Source: Neoasaia chiangmaiensis (GTDB lineage Bacteria; Pseudomonadota; Alphaproteobacteria; Acetobacterales; Acetobacteraceae). From it: a stretch of 64,000 nt of DNA. The notes below the pieces were generated by a model, which did no database searches, was not told the origin of the DNA, and saw only the letters and a list, made by a program, of their open reading frames with translations. This document shows positions 23,262-32,533 of the stretch, one piece after another (positions within the stretch are counted from its first letter, which is position 1; each line of letters starts with the position of its first letter). The stretch is taken from positions 992,001 through 1,056,000 of the forward strand of contig NZ_CP014691.1 of assembly GCF_002005465.1 (NCBI RefSeq), read 5' to 3'. Position numbers and translations under genes: made by a program.

Positions 23262-24578
23262 CCCTTGCGACGCCCCGATCAGCGCCAATCCCTCCGCGAC
23301 CGAGACGAACTCCGATCCACCATCGACCCGCGCCGCGCCGAAGCGTTCGGTGAAAAGACGCCGAACCGCGGGCACGAACGACGTGCCGCCGGTCAGGAAC
23401 ACATGGTCGATCCCGCCAACCGTACAGCCCGATTGCTGCAACGCCTCGTCAACCGCAAGCGCCATGCGTTGCAGGTCGGGGGCGATCCATGCCTCGAAAT
23501 CCGTGCGCGTCACTTCCTCGTCGATATGAAGATCGCGATGCGTGAAACGCAGCCGCGCCCGATCATGCCGCGACAAGGCGCTCTTTACCTCGGCCACCGC
23601 CTTATACAGGCCCTGTCCGGCCTGATCCTCGATCAGCCGCAGCAACTGCCTGATCCTGCCGGGATCGGACGCCGTTTTCGCCACATCCGCGATAGCCCGC
23701 AACGTCGCCGGTGTGCGCATCAGCGAAAGCCGATGCCAACGCGCCAGGTTGGCATACCACTCCGCCGGAACCGGCAGCGCCGCGCCACCCATCACACGAT
23801 AGGTCTCATCGCGACCCAACGCAGGCGACACGATACGGTCGATGATGCGATAATCGAACTGATCGCCGGCAATGCCCACACCCGCATGGCCGAGCGTCAC
23901 CGTGCGCCGCGCCGCATGGGGGTCGAACCGCAGCACCGAAAAATCACTGGTGCCGCCGCCGAAATCCCCCACCAGAACCGTAGCCGGTGCGGTCAGTCCC
24001 TGGACGAAACGCCAACCCGCGCCTTCCGGCTCCAGCGCCACACGCACATCGGCAAAACCAGCCTGCTGAAAACTCTCCCGCAGACGTGTCTCGCCCAAGG
24101 CATCGTCCGCATTTTCGCCTGCGAACCGCACCGGCCGACCGATCGTCGCGTGAACGCGCGCCGGATCGATCCCGGCCTTGCGCATCAGGGCAGCAAGAAA
24201 GCGCGCGATGAGTTCCTCCAGGGTCGTGCTGCGCCCAAACAGCCGTGTCTCCCTGAACGATGCCTGCGCCAGATAAGATTTCATCGACATGATCAATCGG
24301 CTTTCCGTCGGATCATCCAGATAGGACTCAACCGCCTCCGCGCCGATGGCCTCATGCAGCGAGGCCCGCCCGCGTTGCTCCTCCATCCCTAGACACAACA
24401 GCGTGCGGCAGGTCTCGCTATCCTCCTGCCCTTCGAACCGGAACGAAACCGGGCGCGTCGCACCGAAGGCATCCGCCACGACGATGACGCTGTTGGTGGT
24501 GCCGAAATCGATGCCAAGAAAAAGCGGCGCCTCGACATGACCCGTCGTCGCCTGCGATCCGTCCCGATTCGTTCCCAT
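23256..24578 (-). CDS. Hsp70-family actin-fold ATPase without substrate-binding domain (YegD-like)
   Basis: 440 aa. The phosphate-1 motif LGIDFGTTNS, phosphate-2 VLVGDFGGGTSDFS and the adenosine motif VFLTGGTSFVPAVR are intact, so the nucleotide-binding domain is complete. The protein ends there: the beta-sandwich and lid of DnaK are absent, as in YegD. Such proteins are not general chaperones and their role is unsettled. I chose the ATG at 24578, preceded by AGGTGGGC; the frame runs 24 codons further up. It lies 181 bases downstream of the MFS gene. Confidence 0.83.
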   Translation of the reverse strand: MGTNRDGSQATTGHVEAPLFLGIDFGTTNSVIVVADAFGATRPVSFRFEGQEDSETCRTLLCLGMEEQRGRASLHEAIGAEAVESYLDDPTESRLIMSMKSYLAQASFRETRLFGRSTTLEELIARFLAALMRKAGIDPARVHATIGRPVRFAGENADDALGETRLRESFQQAGFADVRVALEPEGAGWRFVQGLTAPATVLVGDFGGGTSDFSVLRFDPHAARRTVTLGHAGVGIAGDQFDYRIIDRIVSPALGRDETYRVMGGAALPVPAEWYANLARWHRLSLMRTPATLRAIADVAKTASDPGRIRQLLRLIEDQAGQGLYKAVAEVKSALSRHDRARLRFTHRDLHIDEEVTRTDFEAWIAPDLQRMALAVDEALQQSGCTVGGIDHVFLTGGTSFVPAVRRLFTERFGAARVDGGSEFVSVAEGLALIGASQGL

Positions 24579-24759
24579 CAATGCCCACCTTTTGCGATAA
24601 AGGCGTCGGCGTAGGGATTTTCGGCGCAGGATCAAGTCTTGACGCACCATGCGCGCGACAAAAACCGGTCAGGCACCGCGGCGATCCGTCAGTGCCATAT
24701 CGTGACGAGGATATTCAGCCCCCGTCCCTCCCAACCGGACGGGCAAGGCGATCCGCGCT

Positions 24760-26301
24760 TCAGACCCGGATCGCCGCTACATCCTGCGGTCGCAGGCTTG
24801 AAAGAGGCGGCGCAATCTCTTCAAGCGACTTGTTTTCGGCATCCACGCCCCAGATGAATGCAACACCGGCCGCCACCAGCATCAGCACCGCCGCGAAAAT
24901 ATACCCCACCACCAGCATCGACATACTACCCGTGCCGATCAGATGCCCGAAAATCGCCGGCGCCGCCGCACCACCGAACAATGTCCCCATCGCGTAGAAA
25001 AGGGCGATTGCCAGCGCCCGCATCTCCAGCGGGAAAAGCTCGCTCGCCGTCAGATAGGCGGAAGACGCCGCCGCCGAAGCAAAGAAGAAGATCGCACTCC
25101 ATGCCAGTGTCTGCGTCAGCGCCGTCATGAGATGCGCATTCATGGCAAGAGCGACCACGAACATCAGGACACCCGATACCGCATAGCTCCCACCGATCAT
25201 CCGCCGACGCCCGATTGTGTCGAACCAGCGCGCCAGAAGCAGCGGCCCGCACAGATTGCCCAGCGCCAGCGGCAGGATATACCAGCCGACGCTGCCGCTC
25301 GGCACCGCGAGGTAGTTGGTCAACACCATGCCATAGGTGAAGAACACGGCATTATAGAGAAACGCCTGCGCCACCATCAGAACCAGCACATACAACGTGC
25401 GCATGCGATACGTGACCACCATGAAGCGCAGGATTTCGATCAACCCGAACGATCCCGCCGGATAGATGAGAACGGTCGGCAACGGCGCCTGTCGACCATC
25501 CTCCGGCTTCTCGCACCGTGCTTCCACCTCCGCGACGATACGCTGCGCTTCTTCCACGCGACGATGCGTCATCAGCCACCGGGGGCTTTCCGGCACATAG
25601 GAACGCAGGAACAGGACAGCAACGCCCAGTATCGCACCCAGGCCAAAGGAGAACCGCCATGCCATCGAGACCGGCACAACGCTGTTGTTGAGCAGCACGA
25701 CGGACCCAACCGCCCCCAGCGCCGCCCCGGCCCAGAACGTCCCATTCACCATCAAATCCACACGACCACGCAGACGCGCCGGCACGAGCTCATCGATCGC
25801 GGAGTTGATCGCCGCGTATTCTCCGCCGATCCCCAGCCCGGTTATCAGCCGAAACAGCGCGAAACTGTCCAGACTCCACGCACAGGCCGACGCCCCGACG
25901 CCCACGATGTAGAATGCCAGCGTCAGGAAGAAGATCTGCCGCCGTCCCAACCGGTCCGTCATCCAGCCGAACAGCAACGCCCCGATCACCGCCCCCACGA
26001 CATACGCGGAAGACGCCATGCCAACCCCTTCAGGCGTCAGCGCCAGCGTATCGGCACGCTGCAACGACGGCCCCAAAGAGCCGATGACCGTCACCTCCAG
26101 CCCGTCGAGGATCCATGTGATCCCAAGCGCCACGACCACCAGCACATGGAAACGCGACCATGGCAGACGGTCGAGACGGGCCGGAATATCGGTCTCCAAT
26201 GGCGTCGATCGTGAAAAGCCGTCGAAACGCGGTTTGAACCGATGACCGATCTGCTGAAAACTCATGAATTTTGCCTGTCCGCTTGGTGAACTTGCGTTCA
26301 T
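24760..26301 (-). CDS. MFS transporter, metabolite:proton symporter type
   Basis: 513 aa with 12 predicted membrane spans. The major facilitator motif A appears as FGWMTDRLGRRQ and a second copy as WFDTIGRRR; LGIGGEYAAINSAIDELVP is the segment typical of the sugar-porter and aromatic-acid/metabolite symporter groups. A 45-residue cytoplasmic N-terminal tail precedes the first span. Substrate unknown; sugar, organic acid or aromatic acid uptake are all plausible. Start is either the ATG at 26301 (GGTGA upstream) or the one at 26265 (AGGC upstream). Confidence 0.85.
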   Translation of the reverse strand: MNASSPSGQAKFMSFQQIGHRFKPRFDGFSRSTPLETDIPARLDRLPWSRFHVLVVVALGITWILDGLEVTVIGSLGPSLQRADTLALTPEGVGMASSAYVVGAVIGALLFGWMTDRLGRRQIFFLTLAFYIVGVGASACAWSLDSFALFRLITGLGIGGEYAAINSAIDELVPARLRGRVDLMVNGTFWAGAALGAVGSVVLLNNSVVPVSMAWRFSFGLGAILGVAVLFLRSYVPESPRWLMTHRRVEEAQRIVAEVEARCEKPEDGRQAPLPTVLIYPAGSFGLIEILRFMVVTYRMRTLYVLVLMVAQAFLYNAVFFTYGMVLTNYLAVPSGSVGWYILPLALGNLCGPLLLARWFDTIGRRRMIGGSYAVSGVLMFVVALAMNAHLMTALTQTLAWSAIFFFASAAASSAYLTASELFPLEMRALAIALFYAMGTLFGGAAAPAIFGHLIGTGSMSMLVVGYIFAAVLMLVAAGVAFIWGVDAENKSLEEIAPPLSSLRPQDVAAIRV

Positions 26302-26502
26302 GTTTAAGTTCACCAAGACCAACCCGGTCGCATTCGTCCAGCGGAAACGAAGTCACTTTCGCTTGATGGCATGCCCGGAGGGCTTATCCCCAGATTGCGG
26401 GCATAAGACTGGGGACGCCCCTGTGCATAGTCTGGGCATAACCGGCACGAATCGCCGATTCATCCCCACAAGCCCTGAACAGGACGCCGCGGGATTTTCC
26501 CC

Positions 26503-26964
26503 TCAGCTGCGCTTCTTCAGTCTGACGATGAGCGTATCCAGCGCGGACAGGAAGGCACTGCGATCACGGCGGGAAAACGCGCTGTTGCGGGTCGTGATGG
26601 TGCCCGTTTCCCGCAATGTCGTCATGAGATCGCGCATGGCCTTGATTTCACCGATCGAGCGCTCATCGAAAAGCCGGCCATCCGGTCGCAGAACATGCGC
26701 GCCCTTCGCCACACACCGCGCCGCAAGCGGAATATCGCTGGCAATGACGATATCCCGATCATCCGCCCGTTCGGCTATCCAGTCATCCGCCACATCCGGG
26801 CCCTGCTCGACCACGATCCGCTCAATCATCGGTGACGGTGGAACACGCAGCCATTGATTGGACACGACCACAACATGCAGGCCATGCCGCTCCGCTACTC
26901 GATAGACCTCGTCCTTGACCGGACAGGCATCGCCATCGACAAGAAGACGTACCGGCTTCGTCAC
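26503..26964 (-). CDS. yaiI: YaiI/YqxD family protein (DUF188, UPF0178)
   Basis: 153 aa. The family signature VDGDACPVKDEV at the N-terminus and DIVIASDIPLAARCVAKGAHVL in the middle, with the conserved Asp residues of a PIN-like nuclease fold, place it in UPF0178. Function is not established. Its GTG start overlaps the gntK stop (GTGA), making it the last, translationally coupled gene of the pentose phosphate run. About 200 gene-free bases separate it from the MFS gene. Confidence 0.88.
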   Translation of the reverse strand: MTKPVRLLVDGDACPVKDEVYRVAERHGLHVVVVSNQWLRVPPSPMIERIVVEQGPDVADDWIAERADDRDIVIASDIPLAARCVAKGAHVLRPDGRLFDERSIGEIKAMRDLMTTLRETGTITTRNSAFSRRDRSAFLSALDTLIVRLKKRS

Positions 26965-27485
26965 GCGGGATCGTGACGCAGTTTCTCGACGATCTCGCTC
27001 AATGCCTGATCGGGCGTGTATTCGCTGTCGATTTCAATGGCATGCTCATTGGCACCCGGCGGCTCGAGCGTGGCCAACTGGCTGGGCAGCAGACTTGCCG
27101 GCATGAAATGACCGGGGCGATGCGTCATGCGTGATGCGATCAACGCCTCCGGCGCATGCAGATAAACGAACGTCACGGAAAGATCGCGCCGGAGAACATC
27201 GCGGTACGCCCGCTTCAACGCGGAGCAGGTCAACACACCGCCGCCCTCACGATGCGCCACCAGCCAGTCATGGCATTTTTCCAGCCACGGAGCGCGATCA
27301 TCATCCGTCAGCGGGATGCCGCCATGCATCTTCTCCACATTGGCAGCCGGATGAAGGGAGTCGCCCTCCTCGAACGGCCAGTCGAACATGGTCGCCAGAG
27401 ATTGCGCCAGCGTCGTCTTTCCGCTGCCCGAAACGCCCATGACCACGACAAGACGCGGCGGCAGGGATGCCTGTGATCCGCTCAT
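26961..27485 (-). CDS. gntK: gluconokinase
   Basis: 174 aa. It phosphorylates gluconate to 6-phosphogluconate. The P-loop VMGVSGSGKTTLA, the substrate segment EEGDSLHPAANVEKMHGGIPLTDDDR (cited by its ends) and CSALKRAYRDVLR are those of the thermoresistant gluconokinase family. The ATG at 27485 overlaps the rpiA stop by four bases. Placement next to pgl, rpiA and gnd links gluconate, a major oxidation product of acetic acid bacteria that is taken back up, to the pentose phosphate route. Confidence 0.95.
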   Translation of the reverse strand: MSGSQASLPPRLVVVMGVSGSGKTTLAQSLATMFDWPFEEGDSLHPAANVEKMHGGIPLTDDDRAPWLEKCHDWLVAHREGGGVLTCSALKRAYRDVLRRDLSVTFVYLHAPEALIASRMTHRPGHFMPASLLPSQLATLEPPGANEHAIEIDSEYTPDQALSEIVEKLRHDPA

Positions 27486-28210
27486 GGCACCAACCGTTCG
27501 ATACCATCCAGCCCCGCGACCAGCACTTCGGACGCCATACCGAGGAACAACCCGTGATCCACAACACCTGTGATGGCCAGAATAGCCTGACAAAGTTCGT
27601 CCGGGTTATCGATGCCGGGATAATGGCAATCGAGAATCATGTTGCCATTATCGGTGATGAACAGGCTGCCATCACGCGTCATGCGCGGCTTGCAGGCCCG
27701 CGCCCCGGTCTCGCCCAGCCATTTCGCCGCACGTTCCCAACCCCAGGGCGTAACCTCGACCGGCACCGGCGCATGGGTTCCGAGCTTGTCCACCAGCTTG
27801 CTCTGATCCACGATCACGACGAAGCGTTTCGCTGCCGTCGCCACGATCTTCTCGCGCAACAATGCGCCACCAAGACCCTTCACCAGCCCCAGCGAACCGC
27901 GCAGAACCTCATCGGCGCCGTCGATCGCAATATCCAGTATCGGATGATTGACGAAATCCGTCAGCGGAATGCCCAGACGACGCGCCTGCTCCGCGCTGGC
28001 CTCCGAAGTCGGAATGCCGCAAACGCGCAAACCCTCCGTCCTCACCCGCTCACCCAACGCGTCGATCATGAAACGCGCCGTGCTGCCGGTTCCCAGCCCG
28101 ATCGCCATGCCGTCCTCGACATAGGTCACGGCCTGGCGCGCCGCTTCCTCTTTCAGCTGCGCCACGCGGTCGCGGATACCCTCATCCTGCAACATCTCCG
28201 GTTTCAGCAT
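27482..28210 (-). CDS. rpiA: ribose-5-phosphate isomerase A
   Basis: 242 aa. It interconverts ribose 5-phosphate and ribulose 5-phosphate. Seen are GLGTGSTARFMIDALG (phosphate loop), DGADEV with catalytic acid, GLGGALLREKIVA with the catalytic Lys, and FVVIVDQSKLV. The start overlaps the end of pgl by seven bases, and the stop overlaps gntK. It supplies pentose from the ribulose 5-phosphate made by Gnd. Confidence 0.96.
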   Translation of the reverse strand: MLKPEMLQDEGIRDRVAQLKEEAARQAVTYVEDGMAIGLGTGSTARFMIDALGERVRTEGLRVCGIPTSEASAEQARRLGIPLTDFVNHPILDIAIDGADEVLRGSLGLVKGLGGALLREKIVATAAKRFVVIVDQSKLVDKLGTHAPVPVEVTPWGWERAAKWLGETGARACKPRMTRDGSLFITDNGNMILDCHYPGIDNPDELCQAILAITGVVDHGLFLGMASEVLVAGLDGIERLVP

Positions 28211-28956
28211 GATGGCAGATCCTTCGCCGCTGCTTCATCGACCAGGAAGGTCAGATCGCCTTCCGTCGTGATATGGCTCGATGGGAGGCTTGCATCATCG
28301 CCCCGGCGAACCCGCGCGAGCATCTCCGCCTTCCCGTCCCCGGCCAGCATGAAAACGACATGACGGCTCGAATGGATCGCGGGATAGGTCAGCGTCAGGC
28401 GTGTATGCGGCGCATTGTCCGGCGTGCAGGTTGAAACCCAGAGCTTCTTCTCCTGCAACACCGGCTGACGCGGAAACAGGGACGCCGTATGACCATCCGG
28501 CCCCATCCCCAGCATGACGACGTCGAACAACGGTTTGCCGGGCTGCAACGTGTCCTGGCCGTAAACTTCCTGTAGTTCCTTCTGATACCGCGCGGCATCC
28601 GATGACGGCTCGCCTTCCGTCGGCATGCGATGCACATTGGCCGCCGGTACCGGCACATGCGACAGCAGAGCTTCACGGCTCATCGCATAGTTGTTGGACG
28701 GATCGTCGATGGGCACGTAGCGCTCGTCACCATAGAAGATCTGCGTCCTGTCCCAGGGAAAACGCTCGGCGATCGCCGGCTCGGCCAGAAGCTGGAACAA
28801 ATGCTTGGGGGTCGATCCGCCGGACAGCGCCACGACAAACGGGCCGTCCTTCTTCTCGAGCGCCTGCTCCAGAAGCCAGTGCGCCATATGCTGCGCGATG
28901 GCCTCCCCGTCCTTCAGAACAACGATATTGGCCGTCTTGACGTCATGCCCGCTCAT
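28204..28956 (-). CDS. pgl: 6-phosphogluconolactonase
   Basis: 250 aa of the NagB/DevB fold. It hydrolyses the lactone formed by Zwf to 6-phosphogluconate. Motifs: VALSGGSTPKHLFQLLAE, QIFYGDERYVP, and MLGMGPDGHTASLFP. The start is coupled to the stop of the HAD gene (four-base overlap), and the stop overlaps rpiA. Two enzymes of the oxidative branch, Zwf and Pgl, are thus separated only by the HAD phosphatase gene. Confidence 0.95.
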   Translation of the reverse strand: MSGHDVKTANIVVLKDGEAIAQHMAHWLLEQALEKKDGPFVVALSGGSTPKHLFQLLAEPAIAERFPWDRTQIFYGDERYVPIDDPSNNYAMSREALLSHVPVPAANVHRMPTEGEPSSDAARYQKELQEVYGQDTLQPGKPLFDVVMLGMGPDGHTASLFPRQPVLQEKKLWVSTCTPDNAPHTRLTLTYPAIHSSRHVVFMLAGDGKAEMLARVRRGDDASLPSSHITTEGDLTFLVDEAAAKDLPSC

Positions 28957-29846
28957 ATGCCGGCTCCTTGAACTTCTTTGGTCGCGGCTTCACGCGGCGC
29001 ACGCGGCAGGACATATCGCCGCATGGCCAGCGCCCAGCCATCATGATCGTTCGCGGCGGTCACTTCATGCGCATAGGCCTGCACCCGCTCGGTTGCATTG
29101 CCCATCGCAATGCCCAGTCCCGCCACCTTCAACATCGGGATATCGTTGGTCATATCGCCAATACATGCAACCTCGCGCATGTCGATCCCCAGACGGCCAG
29201 CCAACGCTTTTGCAGCGTAACCCTTGTTCGCGTCGCGATGCGTGATGTCGAGATAGTAGTTGGACGAACGATGCACGCTCGCCTCATCAGCCAACATCGC
29301 ACCGATCTCGATTTCCATACGCTCCAGCAGCGGGTAATCCGAGCTCGAACCCATGATCTTGCCGACGCCTTCATAGAACGGCTTGAAATCGTCCACGATC
29401 GTCGGCTCCACACGAACCGCACGATGCTCCCGCTCGACATAGGGACCAGCCGGATTGCGCACCAGCCACTCATGACCACGAAACAGCCAGGCATCGACAT
29501 GATGCACATCCAGCATATCGCATGCCGCCGCACTGGCCGAAGCACTCAACGTGAGGCTGGACAGGATCGTCCCGTCCGGCGCGACGATCATGCCGCCATT
29601 GAGCGCGCCGCGCGGCGTATCGATTTCCAGCGGACCAAGGTACATGTTCATGCCGTCCGCGGAACGCGAACTGACAAGGCAGAGCGCGATGCCCGCCGCG
29701 CGCAGTTCCCGCGCGGCTGCCAGCGTTTCCGGCGTGAGTTGCTTGTCCGGCCCGATCAACGTTCCATCGATGTCCGAAACGACAAGACGGATCGTATCGG
29801 CGGCTGGCCGCAGACCGGCGCGGATTGCGTTCAGATCGACGCTCAC
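28953..29846 (-). CDS. Cof-type HAD-IIB sugar phosphatase-like hydrolase
   Basis: 297 aa from the GTG at 29846, which overlaps the zwf stop (GTGA). All four HAD motifs are present: VVSDIDGTLIG, LVSSRS, the Lys in YAAKALAGRLG, and IGDMTNDIPML. The cap between motifs II and III is of the C2B type. Cof-like enzymes dephosphorylate sugar phosphates and related metabolites. Wedged between zwf and pgl with overlaps at both ends, it may remove a side product of the pathway or a dead-end phosphate; that role is inference. Confidence 0.85.
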   Translation of the reverse strand: MSVDLNAIRAGLRPAADTIRLVVSDIDGTLIGPDKQLTPETLAAARELRAAGIALCLVSSRSADGMNMYLGPLEIDTPRGALNGGMIVAPDGTILSSLTLSASASAAACDMLDVHHVDAWLFRGHEWLVRNPAGPYVEREHRAVRVEPTIVDDFKPFYEGVGKIMGSSSDYPLLERMEIEIGAMLADEASVHRSSNYYLDITHRDANKGYAAKALAGRLGIDMREVACIGDMTNDIPMLKVAGLGIAMGNATERVQAYAHEVTAANDHDGWALAMRRYVLPRAPREAATKEVQGAGI

Positions 29847-31393
29847 CGAGACAGATCCAGCCAACGGCGACCACTGCGCGCCAGCAGTTCATCGGCTTCG
29901 CGCGGCCCGTCCAGACCTGCGGGATAGAAACATAGTGGCGAATGCTCCGCCGCAGCACGTTCCAACGCGGGCTGCACGATACGCCATCCACCTTCGATCG
30001 TGTCCGCACGCTGGAAGAGCGTCTGGTCACCAATCAGGCAGTCATAGATCAACGTCTCATATCCCGTACTCGGTCCATCGCTGAACCAGTCGGAATAATC
30101 GAACTTCATGCGCACACCGCCGAGACGCACCGCCGGCCCCGGCACTTTCGCCGAGAACTGCATCGTCACGCCTTCCGTCGGCTGGATATGCAGGACCATG
30201 ATATTCGGCGTCAGCTTGTCGACGGGCGTGTCGCGGAACAGCGCATAAGGTGCCTGCTTGAAATGAATGGCGATCTCCGTCTTGCGCTTGCGAAGCCGTT
30301 TTCCTGTCCGGAGGTAGAATGGCACGCCCGCCCAACGCCAGTTATCGATCGACAATTTCATGGCGGCGTAGGTCTCAGTCTGGCTGCCCATGGCAATATC
30401 GGGCTCTTCCCGATAGCCGCGCAGTGCCTCCGCCTCGTCGCCGATCCCGAAAGACCCACTGACATACTGCCCACGGACAACATCTTCGAGCTTCACGGGT
30501 TGAATCGCGCTCAGCACCTTGGCTTTTTCGTCGCGAACCGCATCCGCATCGAACGACGTCGGCGCTTCCATCGCCGTCATCGACAGCAACTGCATCAGAT
30601 GGTTCGGCACCATGTCGCGAATAGCGCCCGTGCCTTCATAGAAACGGCCACGTTTCTCAACGCCGACCGTCTCGGCGGCTGTGATCTGAATGTGGTCGAT
30701 ATTCTGGCGATTCCACAACGGTTCGAAGAAACCGTTGGAAAAACGCAGCGCCATGATGTTCTGCACCGTCTCCTTACCAAGGTAATGGTCGATGCGATAA
30801 ATCTGCGTTTCATCGAGCGACTTGAGCATACGCGCATTGAGCGCCTTGGCCGATACCAGATCGGCGCCGAACGGCTTCTCGATGATGACACGCCGATAGA
30901 CACCGTTATCTTCCGAAGCCAAGCCGCTCTCCCCGAGGAAATCGACGATCGGCCCGAAGAAACGCGCCGCTACGGCCATGTAGAAGACCGCATTGCGGCC
31001 CAACAGACGCTCGTTCAACGCGGCAAACGTCGATTCCTCCTCAAAGGAACCACGCAGGTAACTGATGTTGGCCGTCAGGTGGTCCCAGACATCGTTCTGC
31101 AATACCGCCGCACTGGTGCCGCGCTTGTTGACGAAATCATCGATCGACTCACGAAACTGCGCGACCAGACTTTCATCCGTCATTTCGGCCCAGTCCACGA
31201 CGATGATCGAAAAATCATCATTCAGCAGACCGGCGCAGGCAAGATTGTATATCGCCGGCATCAGCAGGCGTTTCGTGAGGTCGCCGCCGCCGCCGAAAAT
31301 CACGAACGCACCGGGAGGCGCAACCGCCAGCCCCCGTGCTTTTTCCTGCGGACCTGGAACCGACGAGCGCGCGGACGCGAGAACCTCAACCAT
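29843..31393 (-). CDS. zwf: glucose-6-phosphate 1-dehydrogenase
   Basis: 516 aa. It oxidises glucose 6-phosphate to the 6-phosphogluconolactone. The nucleotide-binding N-terminus is VIFGGGGDLTKRLLMP, and the active-site signature RIDHYLGKETVQN contains the catalytic His and Lys; EKPFG and the C-terminal barrel segments (YEGTGAIRDMVPNHL) follow. About 20 residues precede the usual start. A 96-base gap with a hairpin separates it from gnd upstream; downstream the HAD gene overlaps it. Confidence 0.97.
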   Translation of the reverse strand: MVEVLASARSSVPGPQEKARGLAVAPPGAFVIFGGGGDLTKRLLMPAIYNLACAGLLNDDFSIIVVDWAEMTDESLVAQFRESIDDFVNKRGTSAAVLQNDVWDHLTANISYLRGSFEEESTFAALNERLLGRNAVFYMAVAARFFGPIVDFLGESGLASEDNGVYRRVIIEKPFGADLVSAKALNARMLKSLDETQIYRIDHYLGKETVQNIMALRFSNGFFEPLWNRQNIDHIQITAAETVGVEKRGRFYEGTGAIRDMVPNHLMQLLSMTAMEAPTSFDADAVRDEKAKVLSAIQPVKLEDVVRGQYVSGSFGIGDEAEALRGYREEPDIAMGSQTETYAAMKLSIDNWRWAGVPFYLRTGKRLRKRKTEIAIHFKQAPYALFRDTPVDKLTPNIMVLHIQPTEGVTMQFSAKVPGPAVRLGGVRMKFDYSDWFSDGPSTGYETLIYDCLIGDQTLFQRADTIEGGWRIVQPALERAAAEHSPLCFYPAGLDGPREADELLARSGRRWLDLSR

Positions 31394-31451
31394 AATTCAA
31401 AACCTCTGCAGCTGATAATCCCGACTGCACGCGGGAAAAAATCGTGAGAGG

Positions 31452-31479
31452 CGCCCGGTCAACCCATTTCGACCGGGCG
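31452..31479 (-). other. hairpin between gnd and zwf
   Basis: A 9-bp perfect stem CGCCCGGTC/GACCGGGCG with a 10-base loop lies 11 bases after the gnd stop in the transcript. No T run follows directly, so it is more likely a 3'-end stabiliser or a processing point than a full terminator. Confidence 0.7.
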
Positions 31480-31489
31480 TCTTGTTAAC

Positions 31490-32485
31490 TCACTTCTTCT
31501 CGACGTGTCCGCCGAAGCCGAAGCGCATCGCCGAGAGAACCTTCTCGGCATAGTTATTGCCCGTGCGCGACCGGAAACGCGTGAACAGCGATGCCGTCAT
31601 CACAGGAACCGGCACCGATTCCTCGATCGCGGCCTCGATCGTCCAGCGTCCCTCACCGGAATCCGCTACCTGGCCGGAGAACTCGGAGAGCGACTGGTTC
31701 TTCGCCATCGCATCCGCCGTCAGGTCGAGGAGCCAGGAAGCCACGACACTGCCGCGACGCCACACTTCGGCGATATCGGCCATGTTGAGATCGAAACGCT
31801 GATCTTCCGGCAGGGCTTCGGAGTTCTTGCTCTTCATGACATCGAAGCCTTCGGCGAAGGCCTGCATCATGCCGTATTCGATGCCGTTATGGACCATTTT
31901 CACAAAATGGCCCGAACCTGCCGGTCCACAATGCAGATAACCTTCCTCCGCACGCGGATCGAGCCCTTCGGCATCACGCCCCGTCGTGCGCGGCACATCG
32001 CCCTTGCCCGGCGCCAGCGCCTTGAGGATCGGATCGACATGATCGGCCGCATCCTTCGTGCCGCCATACATCATGCAATAGCCGCGATCGAGGCCCCACA
32101 CACCACCGGACGTGCCGACGTCGATGTAATGGATGCCTTTCTCCATCAGTTCGTGGCTGCGACGGACATCGTCCTTGTAGTAGGAATTGCCACCGTCGAT
32201 CACGATGTCGCCGTCACCAAGCAGACCCTTGAGCTGCTGCACACAGGCTTCCGTGATGTCGCCAGCCGGCAGCATCACCCAAACGATCTTGCGATCCGCC
32301 GTGATCTTGCCGACCAGATCCTCGACGCTGCTTGCCGAGATCGCGCGTCCGCTTTCCGCACGGTCGTTCGTCTTGGACACAACCGCCGGATCGCGATCGA
32401 ACAGCACCACGTCATGGCCATGCCGGGTCAGACGAACCGCAATATTTCCACCCATGCGGCCCAAGCCGACGATACCGATCTGCAT
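31490..32485 (-). CDS. gnd: 6-phosphogluconate dehydrogenase, short decarboxylating (NAD-type)
   Basis: 331 aa, the short GntZ/YqeC-like class rather than the 470-residue E. coli type. The dinucleotide fold starts [17 protein letters not shown], and the second strand ends in FDRD with Asp30, an acidic residue that favours NAD over NADP. Substrate motifs include [42 protein letters not shown] (in part). It yields ribulose 5-phosphate, CO2 and reduced cofactor. AGGAG precedes the ATG, and a small hairpin directly abuts it. Confidence 0.94.
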   Translation of the reverse strand: MQIGIVGLGRMGGNIAVRLTRHGHDVVLFDRDPAVVSKTNDRAESGRAISASSVEDLVGKITADRKIVWVMLPAGDITEACVQQLKGLLGDGDIVIDGGNSYYKDDVRRSHELMEKGIHYIDVGTSGGVWGLDRGYCMMYGGTKDAADHVDPILKALAPGKGDVPRTTGRDAEGLDPRAEEGYLHCGPAGSGHFVKMVHNGIEYGMMQAFAEGFDVMKSKNSEALPEDQRFDLNMADIAEVWRRGSVVASWLLDLTADAMAKNQSLSEFSGQVADSGEGRWTIEAAIEESVPVPVMTASLFTRFRSRTGNNYAEKVLSAMRFGFGGHVEKK

Positions 32486-32497
32486 AACTCTTCTCCT

Positions 32498-32514
32498 CGC
32501 GTGGGAAACACGCG
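32498..32514 (-). promoter_or_regulatory. small hairpin abutting the gnd ribosome-binding site
   Basis: CGCGTG and CACGCG pair across a five-base loop. In the transcript the stem ends exactly where AGGAG of gnd begins, so it could stack on or influence access to the ribosome-binding site. Confidence 0.4.
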
Positions 32515-32533
32515 CTTCAATTCATTCCATTGA

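Noticed and set aside
26376-26425. Inverted repeat CCCCAG...CTGGGG and TTATCCCC before the MFS gene
   Set aside because: Only six paired bases with a long loop, and one mismatch to a DnaA box; not supportable.
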